The notes below the pieces were generated by a model. It saw only the letters and a program-made list of their open reading frames with translations, searched no databases and was not told the origin of the DNA. From NCBI GenBank assembly GCA_002508545.1, contig DAVH01000020.1, forward strand, positions 6,270 through 17,566: a stretch of 11,297 nt of DNA, in the 5' to 3' direction. The stretch comes from Methanomassiliicoccus sp. UBA6. Lineage in GTDB: Archaea > Thermoplasmatota > Thermoplasmata > Methanomassiliicoccales > Methanomassiliicoccaceae. Position 1 is the stretch's first letter. Every line of letters begins with the position of its first letter. Shown here one piece after another: positions 4,992-11,297 of the stretch. The translations under genes and the position numbers were made by a program.

Positions 4992-7077
4992 CGTTGCCGA
5001 TGACCGCCAGGGAGACGCCCAGGTCACCGATGAGGATGGCCATCCACAGTGTGACCAGCCCGGGGAAGGCCAGTATGGTCAGGGCGAGCTTGACGATCAG
5101 CGACACCGACACGTTCTGCCGGATGACCCGGGCCCCCCGCCTCGACAGCCGGATGCCGTAGAGCAGGGAGTGCAGGTCGTCGCTCATCAGCGCCACGTCC
5201 GCGGTCTCCAGCGCCACGTCGGTGCCGGCGACGCCCATGGCCACCCCGATCTCCGCCTTCGCCAGCGCCGGCGCGTCGTTGACGCCGTCCCCGACCATCA
5301 GCAGCGGGCCGTGCTTCGCCTGGAGCTCCTCCACCGCTTTTACCTTGTCCTGCGGCAGGAGCCGGGCGCGGTACTCCTCGATGCCCAGGTCCGCGGCCAC
5401 TCCCTCGGCGACCTTGAGGTCGTCGCCGGTCAGCATGACCACCTTGATCCCCATGGCCTTCAGGCCGTCGACCACCTCCCTCGATTCCTTGCGCGGCAGG
5501 TCGCGCACCGTGATCATGCCCATCAGCCCGTCCTCCGGGCCGACCAGGATGACCGTCTTGCCTTGCGCGCTGAGCTCGGCGATGCGGTCCTCCACCGCTG
5601 ACAGGTCCACTTTCAGCTCGCGGAAGAACTGCGGGCTGCCGGTGAACACTCGGCGCTCCTGGAAGATGATGGCGACGCCCTTCCCGTGCAGGGCGGTGAA
5701 CCCCTTGGCCTCGACGATGTCCACCCTCTCCTCGCGGGCGCGCTCCATGATCGCCCGGGCGAGGTGATGCTCCGAGCGGTTCTCGGCCGAGGCGGCCACC
5801 TTGAGCACCTCCTGTACCGTGGCCCCGTTGAGGGGGATTACCTCCTCGACCTTCGGGCGACCCTGGGTCAGGGTGCCGGTCTTGTCGAACGCCACCACCT
5901 TGATGCGGCCCATGCGCTCCAGGTACAGCCCGCCCTTGAACAGCACGCCCCTCCGCGCGCCGCCGGAGATCGCCGACACCACCGACACCGGGGTGGAGAT
6001 CACCAACGCACAGGGGCAGGAGATGACCAGGAGCACGAGGCCGCGGTAGAACCACTCCTCCAGCGGGGCGCCGAAGAGCAGCGTGGGCAGGAACATGGTG
6101 GCGAAGGCGATGAGCACCACCGCCGGGGTGTAGTAGCGGGAGAACCGGTCGATGAACCGCTCGGTGGGCGCCTTGGTCGCCTCGGCCTCCTCCACCAGCT
6201 GGACGATCTTGGCGATGACTGTGTCCTGGTACCGCTTGGCGACCATGATCTCCATCGCCCCCTGGCCGTTGAGCGTTCCGCTGAACACGGCGTCCCCGGG
6301 GCCGCGGGTGACCGGTATGCTCTCCCCGGTCACGGCGGACTCGTCCACCGACGATTCGCCCTTGATGACCTCCCCGTCCACGGGGATGCGCTCTCCCGGC
6401 CTCACCACCGCGATATCCCCGACCTGCACATCGGTGGCGTCGATGGTGACCTCCTCCTCGCCCCGGCGCACCAGCACCCTGCGGGGCATGAAGTCCATCA
6501 GCTCGGTGATGGAGCGGCGGGTCCTGGCGACGGAGTACGATTCAAGGACCTCCGCCAGGGAGAACAGGAAGACGATGGATGCCGCCTCCTCGTACGCCGC
6601 GATCAGCACCGCGCCGGCGACCGCGACCATCATCAGCACGTTCATGTCCAGGTAGCGCTCGTAGATCGAAGCGATACCCCGCCGGGCGATGTAGTAGCCG
6701 CCGGTCAGGATCGCCAGCGCGTATGCCGGGAGGTAGAGGATCGGCTCGTGGAGGAGGAACTCGCCGACCACGCCGGCGATGAAGAGGATGCCGCTGACGA
6801 TGGTGATCACCAGACGACGGTTGCTCCAGGAGAAGAACGCCTCCAGCGCCGGCTCCTCGTCCGCGCGAATCTTGTAACCCAGGCGCTCCACCGCGCGCAC
6901 CACGTCCTTGCGGTCCAATCGTCCCTTCTTCCCCTCGACGTTGAGCTTGCCCAGGGTGTACGATACCCTGACCCCGGTCACCCCGTCAAGGGCGAGCACC
7001 GCCTTCTCGAGCTTCTTGGCGCACTCGATGCAGTCCATCCCTTCGACCTGAAGGCTGAGGCGGGTAGTGTCGTCCAC
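4966..7077 (-). CDS. cadA: Heavy-metal P1B-type ATPase, Zn2+/Cd2+/Pb2+ exporter
   Basis: A 703-residue ATP-driven metal efflux pump. One N-terminal heavy-metal-associated domain (residues ~7-70) carries GMDCIEC (Cys16, Cys19). The core follows the P1B order: membrane helices, the actuator motif AVTGESIPV, the metal-site helix with CPC (354-356), the phosphorylation site DKTGTLT (Asp398), the nucleotide-domain SEHHLA (His437), GDGVNDAPALA near 595, and the last two helices. Those last helices have Lys at ~663 and Asp at ~685 (IGDLGVS, NALRL), which with CPC mark the Zn/Cd/Pb subgroup rather than Cu. Length is normal. The usual HP dipeptide reads HH. The start is GTG at 7077; the frame upstream to its preceding stop offers no ATG, and no Shine-Dalgarno is visible, suggesting a short or absent leader. 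Reading from the shared intergenic region, it is divergent from the large surface protein and convergent with prsW. Confidence 0.95.
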   Translation of the reverse strand: MDDTTRLSLQVEGMDCIECAKKLEKAVLALDGVTGVRVSYTLGKLNVEGKKGRLDRKDVVRAVERLGYKIRADEEPALEAFFSWSNRRLVITIVSGILFIAGVVGEFLLHEPILYLPAYALAILTGGYYIARRGIASIYERYLDMNVLMMVAVAGAVLIAAYEEAASIVFLFSLAEVLESYSVARTRRSITELMDFMPRRVLVRRGEEEVTIDATDVQVGDIAVVRPGERIPVDGEVIKGESSVDESAVTGESIPVTRGPGDAVFSGTLNGQGAMEIMVAKRYQDTVIAKIVQLVEEAEATKAPTERFIDRFSRYYTPAVVLIAFATMFLPTLLFGAPLEEWFYRGLVLLVISCPCALVISTPVSVVSAISGGARRGVLFKGGLYLERMGRIKVVAFDKTGTLTQGRPKVEEVIPLNGATVQEVLKVAASAENRSEHHLARAIMERAREERVDIVEAKGFTALHGKGVAIIFQERRVFTGSPQFFRELKVDLSAVEDRIAELSAQGKTVILVGPEDGLMGMITVRDLPRKESREVVDGLKAMGIKVVMLTGDDLKVAEGVAADLGIEEYRARLLPQDKVKAVEELQAKHGPLLMVGDGVNDAPALAKAEIGVAMGVAGTDVALETADVALMSDDLHSLLYGIRLSRRGARVIRQNVSVSLIVKLALTILAFPGLVTLWMAILIGDLGVSLAVIGNALRLNRFR

Positions 7078-7158
7078 AAGATTAAGAGCCTGAGGCCAGT
7101 ATTTGATGGATGTGCTAACAACCTGGCGAAAACTTCACAGCTAGGCGGCTTTACGCAA

Positions 7159-7212
7159 GCATTCTCATTATCAATTATTCTAAGAGATAATTATTAATTA
7201 AATATCAATAAA
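7159..7212. promoter_or_regulatory. AT-rich divergent promoter region between the ATPase and the large surface protein
   Basis: The 188-bp gap (7078-7265) holds a sharply AT-rich core. TAATTATTAATTA (7188-7200) and AAATATCAATAAA are TATA-like elements suited to the rightward gene, which would have a ~35-base leader. For the ATPase, TCAAATAC-like bases (minus strand, about 7103-7110) are spaced for a near-leaderless start at 7077. On the minus strand 7160-7172 reads GATAATGAGAATG, resembling one half of a Fur-type box. Regulator identity is unknown. Confidence 0.45.
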
Positions 7213-7265
7213 GTCGGTCCGCCCAGCATTCAATCCTTGAGTTCTTGAAGAGAAAGGGATCGACT

Positions 7266-10200
7266 ATGCTGAAACGGAAATTGATATCATTGACCCTGTG
7301 CGCCATGATGCTCTTCTCGTCGTGCATCATTCTCACATCGAGCGCGCAGGCGTATGTACCGAGCGGATGGGGACAGCCCATCATGCTGGAGGAAGGCAAG
7401 GACGGGACCAATGCCTATGACCAGCAGGTAGCTATGAACAACCACGGCGACGCCATCGCGGTGTGGTGCTGGAACGGCGGCGATGTGCACGCGATATGTG
7501 CCAACATCCTGACCGCCGGGACCTGGAGCGGTCCGGAGGCCATCGCCGTTCTGGAGGATGAGGCCTTCACGCCACAGATCGCCATGAACGACGCCAATGA
7601 GGCCGTGGTGGTATGGAAGCAATATGATGGTTGGAACTACTACGTCATCAGGGCCATGACCTACTCCGAGGGAGTATGGAGCGCTCCGGTGACCCTGTCG
7701 GACCCTGGTTACGATGCCAACGAGGCGCAGGTCGCCATGAACCCGGCGGGCGATGCCATTGCGGTGTGGCAGCAAGAGGAGGCGGACGGGTTCCACAAGA
7801 TCTATTCGTCCTTCTTCTCCGACGGCATGTGGAGCGAGAGCATAATAATATCATCGAATGGCCTCGGCCTGGACGCCACTATGCCGCGGGTCGCGATTAC
7901 CACCGACGGCAGAGCGATGGCCGTATGGGGCGAGTATGTCAGCCTCATGAGTTCGCTCGTCACCCGGACCTGGGACGGGGTAGCGTGGGAGAACACCGCG
8001 CAAACTATCACCAGCGGCCTTGGCACCATCTTTCTACCGAGCATAGCGATGGACTCTTTTGGGAACGCGGTAATCGCGTGGACCCAGGTCACTGGTATGT
8101 CCCTCCACGAGGTGCGGGTCGCCACCTACATCTTCGGTGAATGGAGCGGAACTCAAAGCATTGCCAGCGGCTTCACGTCGACCTATGGGGCGAAAGTGGC
8201 AATGGGCGAGAACGGCAACATCGTCTTGGCATACGACGATGTGCTCGATCCTGGCGCCATTGTCCACGCCCTTGTGTTCGAAGAATGGGATTTCTCAGAT
8301 CCGGATATCTTCTCCTCCGGCACATTCACCCTATCTCCTAATCAGGATGTGGCCATGGATGCCAACGGGAACGCGATGGTCGTCTGGGCCGACTACGACG
8401 AGACCGTTGGTGAGGGCTCCATCTCCGCGGTCTCATGGGCCGGCGATGGTTGGAACACTCCCGTAGAGCTCTACAATGACTATAATGAAGCTCAGCAACC
8501 GGCATTGGCGATGAGCGGTGACGGGGATGCTGTGGTCGCCTGGTGCGAGTACGGCACGGGCACGAAAGTTCTCGCCAAGACTTACTCGGAAGGCGTGTGG
8601 AGCGGCACGCAGGACCTGTCCACGGACGTGTCCTCCAATGGAGTGCCCCAGGTGGCCATGAACCAGGACGGCGATGCCGTGGTGGTGTGGCAGCACATCG
8701 ACAACGAGGCCATCATCATCAGGGCCATGACCTACTCCGAGGGAGTGTGGGGCAGCATGACCACACTGTCCGAAGCAACCGCCCACGCCGGCAAACCAGT
8801 GGTCGCCATCAACTCCCAGGGGGACGCGGTGGTGGCATGGGTGCAGGTTGCCGGATCGCAGTTGGCGATCATGGCCGCGTTCCTTGATGACGGCATATGG
8901 GCCGATCCGGAGGTCATCCACACCAGCAGCTACGTCTCCATAACGCCCTTGATAGCCATGGGCGGGGACGAAGCGGTGATCGCATGGTACGAGCCCAACG
9001 GCGAAGAGACGGACATCGTGGCCGCGATCTTTGCCGACGGCGACTGGAGCCTGTCGACCATCGTGGAGGATACCGCCGAAACCGGCGTCCTCGACCTGGC
9101 GATGAGCGCCAACGGCGACATCATTGCGGTGTGGCAGGAGAGCGGCACGGGAGTCATCCATGCCGCAATGTTCACCGATGGCAGCTGGTCCAACTCGGCC
9201 ATCTCCTCTCCCACCGAGGATATATTCGAGCCACAGGTGGCGATGGATGCTGATGGCAACGCCATCGTGACGTGGATCCGGTACGATGGGATGGCATACC
9301 TCGTCGAGGCCGTCCTGTTCTCCGACGGCACATGGGGAAGCCCAACGGCCCTCTCCGGCGGTGCCGATTTCGCCAACGACGTGACGGTGGCCATGAACTC
9401 CCGTGGCGATGCCATCGTGGGATGGAAGAACTCCTCCACTGATGTCGTCGAGGCGGCGATCCTCTCCGACGGAGCGTGGAGCGAGGCCGAGGTCATCAGC
9501 GACCCATCGGACAACATGCCCGTCCTGCGGGTGTGCATGAGCGACAACGGCATGGCGATGGCCCTGTGGATCGCGGTGGATGGCGGATCGAAGGCGCCTG
9601 GAATGTACGGGAAGTCCGGAGGCAGCTATGTGATACAGTCCAACGTGCATTCCTACAGGGCATGGGGCGGCGTGGAGACGATCTTCTCCGACGGCCGCAT
9701 CGATAACGTCGATGTCGCCATGGACGGCAGCGGGCGCGCCCTGGCAACGTGGGACATGCAGCCCCTGAACAAGGACTACTCGAGCGTCTACGCCGCAGTG
9801 TACTCTCCGGACAACGAGCCGTCGGTGACCATCACCGCCCCGTCCGATGGATACCTCAACGACACTGGCAGCGTGGTCATCGAGTGGACCGGAGCCAACG
9901 TCGATCACTATACGGTGAGCGTTGACGACCTGGTCGCAGTGGACGTCGGCGTGATCAACCGCATGACCATCGACGACCTCGCGGATGGCGAGCACAAGGT
10001 GAACGTGACCGCCTACAACAACATGGGCGAGAGCACGTACTCCCTGGTGAACTTCGTCGTGGACACCGTCTGGCCCACGATCAACATCACCCACCCGGCC
10101 ATCGGCGCCTGGTACAACACCTCGTCGATGAACGTCACCTGGACCGTGAGCGACGCTGGCAGCGGCCTCGCCAACGTGTCGGTGTCCATGGACAACGGCG

Positions 10201-11297
10201 CCTGGATCGATGTGACGACGGACTACCACGTGTTCGACTCCCTGGCCGACGGCCATCACAACGTGTCCGTGCGCGCCTACGACCACGCCGGCAACTATCG
10301 CATCGTGTACAGGCTGTTCAACATCGAGACCAGGTTGCCGGTGCTGGACATCACCGACCCAGAGAACGACGCGCTGATCAACTCCAGCAGCGTCGAGCTG
10401 GTATGGGAAGGTGTCTCCTCGGCGCCCATCGGACGGTACTGGCTGAGCGTTGACGGCGGCGAGTTCTTCGATGTCGGGCTGAACACCTCCTACGTGCTCA
10501 GCGGGTTAGAGCAGGGAGCGCACACTGTCACCCTGAGGGCTCGCGACTTCGCCGGGAACTACAACACCACCTCGGTCCAGTTCACCGTCGACTCCATCGC
10601 CCCGGTGGTCGACATCACCGCTCCGGCCGACGGGATTCACACCAAGGAGAGGAACATCACCGTGGAGTGGACCGTCACCGAGTCCGGCACCGGCCTGAGC
10701 TCGGTGGAGATCAGCGTCGATGGCGGCGAATGGACCGCTGTCACCGAGAGCAGCTACGAGCTGCTGAACCTCACTGACGGCACCCACACCGTGGCGATAC
10801 GCGTCACCGACAACTCCGGCAACGTGGGCGAGGCGAGCGTCAGCTTCGTGGTCGACAATGAAGGCCCCACGGCCACCATCTCGCCGAGCGGCGATGATGT
10901 CTCCATAGGCACCGTCATCACCGTGACCTTCTCCGAGGCGATGAACGAGACCTCGGTCATCATCGCGGTCAGCGGGGTCGAGGGCACTGTCTCGTGGAAC
11001 GGTAATATCGCTAGGTTCACGCCGTCCTCGGCGCTGGCGTACGACACCACGTACACGGTGACCGTCAGCGGTGAGGACCTCGCTGGCAACAACGTGACCG
11101 CTGAGTCGTCGTTCACCACGCTGAAGAACGAGTGCAAGATATTCGGCACGGTGAAGGACGCGGACGGCAACGCGGTCGCCAACGCCACGGTGACGCTGAG
11201 CAACGGCATGACCACGACCACCAACGTCGCCGGCTACTTCGAGTTCCTCGGCGTGCCGTCCGGAAGCTACACGCTGAACGTCACCAAGGACGGCTTC
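7266..11297 (+). CDS. Large secreted propeller-repeat and Ig-like stalk surface protein (3' end outside window)
   Basis: An ATG-started frame with no stop to the window edge (1344 codons). The signal peptide MLKRKLISLTLCAMMLFSSC...AQA (~1-29) has a basic start and an AQA cleavage site. Residues ~54-845 contain sixteen ~51-residue repeats with core VAMNxxGDAVxVW, followed by an I/V-A strand and a D-G-x-W-S turn; this is the look of beta-propeller blades. From ~849 come four Ig-like domains (each ending YxxxGN or AGN, then FVVDT/FTVDS), a Big_5-like domain (VTFSEAMNETSV, YTVTVSGEDLAGN) and the start of a carboxypeptidase-regulatory-like domain (KIFGTVKDADGNAVANATVTL...) running off the edge. 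By analogy with the gene at 2416, a C-terminal transmembrane anchor is expected beyond the window. Sixteen N-X-S/T sequons crowd the Ig part. I infer a glycosylated stalk presenting a propeller head; ligand unknown. A weak AAAGGGAT ribosome site precedes the ATG. Confidence 0.85.
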   Translation, partial: MLKRKLISLTLCAMMLFSSCIILTSSAQAYVPSGWGQPIMLEEGKDGTNAYDQQVAMNNHGDAIAVWCWNGGDVHAICANILTAGTWSGPEAIAVLEDEAFTPQIAMNDANEAVVVWKQYDGWNYYVIRAMTYSEGVWSAPVTLSDPGYDANEAQVAMNPAGDAIAVWQQEEADGFHKIYSSFFSDGMWSESIIISSNGLGLDATMPRVAITTDGRAMAVWGEYVSLMSSLVTRTWDGVAWENTAQTITSGLGTIFLPSIAMDSFGNAVIAWTQVTGMSLHEVRVATYIFGEWSGTQSIASGFTSTYGAKVAMGENGNIVLAYDDVLDPGAIVHALVFEEWDFSDPDIFSSGTFTLSPNQDVAMDANGNAMVVWADYDETVGEGSISAVSWAGDGWNTPVELYNDYNEAQQPALAMSGDGDAVVAWCEYGTGTKVLAKTYSEGVWSGTQDLSTDVSSNGVPQVAMNQDGDAVVVWQHIDNEAIIIRAMTYSEGVWGSMTTLSEATAHAGKPVVAINSQGDAVVAWVQVAGSQLAIMAAFLDDGIWADPEVIHTSSYVSITPLIAMGGDEAVIAWYEPNGEETDIVAAIFADGDWSLSTIVEDTAETGVLDLAMSANGDIIAVWQESGTGVIHAAMFTDGSWSNSAISSPTEDIFEPQVAMDADGNAIVTWIRYDGMAYLVEAVLFSDGTWGSPTALSGGADFANDVTVAMNSRGDAIVGWKNSSTDVVEAAILSDGAWSEAEVISDPSDNMPVLRVCMSDNGMAMALWIAVDGGSKAPGMYGKSGGSYVIQSNVHSYRAWGGVETIFSDGRIDNVDVAMDGSGRALATWDMQPLNKDYSSVYAAVYSPDNEPSVTITAPSDGYLNDTGSVVIEWTGANVDHYTVSVDDLVAVDVGVINRMTIDDLADGEHKVNVTAYNNMGESTYSLVNFVVDTVWPTINITHPAIGAWYNTSSMNVTWTVSDAGSGLANVSVSMDNGAWIDVTTDYHVFDSLADGHHNVSVRAYDHAGNYRIVYRLFNIETRLPVLDITDPENDALINSSSVELVWEGVSSAPIGRYWLSVDGGEFFDVGLNTSYVLSGLEQGAHTVTLRARDFAGNYNTTSVQFTVDSIAPVVDITAPADGIHTKERNITVEWTVTESGTGLSSVEISVDGGEWTAVTESSYELLNLTDGTHTVAIRVTDNSGNVGEASVSFVVDNEGPTATISPSGDDVSIGTVITVTFSEAMNETSVIIAVSGVEGTVSWNGNIARFTPSSALAYDTTYTVTVSGEDLAGNNVTAESSFTTLKNECKIFGTVKDADGNAVANATVTLSNGMTTTTNVAGYFEFLGVPSGSYTLNVTKDGF
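7645..7675 (+). repeat. 31-bp exact direct repeat, copy 1 (pairs with 8716-8746)
   Basis: These 31 bases, encoding part of IRAMTYSEGV in repeat unit 2, recur without mismatch at 8716-8746 in unit 9. The copies are 1071 bases apart, the length of seven units. Confidence 0.9.
8716..8746 (+). repeat. 31-bp exact direct repeat, copy 2 (pairs with 7645-7675)
   Basis: The second copy lies in repeat unit 9 of the large surface protein. Identity at DNA level, including synonymous positions, contrasts with the divergence of surrounding units and points to a fairly recent duplication or gene conversion. Confidence 0.9.

Larger units (their letters stand above)
7425..9770 (+). repeat. Sixteen tandem ~51-residue propeller-like repeats
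   Basis: The VAM core of each unit starts at 7428, 7578, 7731, 7890, 8043, 8196, 8349, 8505, 8652, 8802, 8952, 9096, 9237, 9387, 9531 and 9714. Spacing is 141-183 bases, mean about 152. Consensus is V-A-M-[ND]-x-x-G-[DN]-A-[VI]-x-[VA]-W, then about 30 residues later G-x-W-S. Units 4, 6, 11 and 15 are the most diverged. Confidence 0.85.

Noticed and set aside
3765..5003. Plus-strand 412-codon frame spanning the surface protein end and prsW
   Set aside because: Arg/Gly/Pro-rich out-of-frame reading across two well-supported genes and a promoter.
5686..7197. Plus-strand open frame of 503 codons over the ATPase gene
   Set aside because: Antisense to a clear P1B ATPase with every catalytic motif; the product is an Arg/His/Asp-rich low-complexity sequence.
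7305..7330. Lipoprotein box in the large protein's signal peptide (LFSSC)
   Set aside because: The residue three before Cys is Phe and the -2/-1 Ser-Ser fit is weak; the later AQA site is a better ordinary signal peptidase site.
7425..9770. CRISPR-like array, suggested by many regularly spaced repeats
   Set aside because: The repeats are protein-level, diverged at DNA level, in frame and continuous with coding sequence, with no spacer structure.
8433..10286. Long minus-strand open frame of 617 codons opposite the repeat protein
   Set aside because: It is the shadow of the GC-rich repetitive gene. Its protein is a His/Val/Gly-rich low-complexity string with no domain, while the plus frame has a signal peptide, regular repeats and Ig-like domains.
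1..11297. tRNA, rRNA, insertion sequence or integration site
   Set aside because: No cloverleaf, rRNA-like segment, transposase frame or flanking terminal inverted repeats were recognised by eye.

Overview
The window reads as chromosomal DNA from a high-GC archaeon. Evidence: TATA-like boxes upstream of genes, a gene whose ATG lies where a leaderless transcript would begin, ATGA-coupled genes with GGAGG-type ribosome sites, a DUF1638 protein, a relative of the archaeal CdhE/CFeSP corrinoid protein, and secreted multi-domain proteins rich in N-X-S/T sequons. A methanogen-related Thermoplasmatota lineage such as Methanomassiliicoccales would fit, but that placement is inference from gene content only.

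Positions 3-2328 (+) form a compact operon: the C-terminal part of an ACR3 arsenite efflux permease, a small AhpD/CMD-like thiol protein, a 200-residue stand-alone protein resembling the cobamide-binding C-terminal domain of the CFeSP/CdhE gamma subunit, an eight-cysteine double zinc ribbon protein, and a DUF1638 protein. Three of the four junctions are ATGA overlaps. The grouping suggests a corrinoid- and thiol-based process tied to arsenic handling. I know of no described system with this make-up, and it is the best candidate here for something new.

Positions 2416-4116 (+) encode a membrane-anchored surface protein (signal segment, Fn3/Ig-like domains, Big_5-like domain, carboxypeptidase-regulatory-like domain, C-terminal transmembrane anchor) with an unclear start codon. 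Positions 4192-4965 (+) encode a PrsW-type intramembrane protease, probably from a leaderless mRNA. It converges, with no gap between the stop codons, on a Zn/Cd/Pb-type P1B ATPase at 4966-7077 (-).

A 188-bp AT-rich region separates the ATPase from a very large divergently transcribed secreted protein (7266 to beyond the right edge, at least 1344 codons with no stop). It has a signal peptide, sixteen ~51-residue VAMNxxGDAVxVW repeats (probably beta-propeller blades), a four-domain Ig-like stalk full of glycosylation sequons, then the same Big_5 plus carboxypeptidase-regulatory module as the 2416 gene. The window thus combines heavy-metal and metalloid defence (ACR3, P1B ATPase) with cell-surface proteins and a membrane protease. 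Whether these groups are functionally linked cannot be told from sequence alone.
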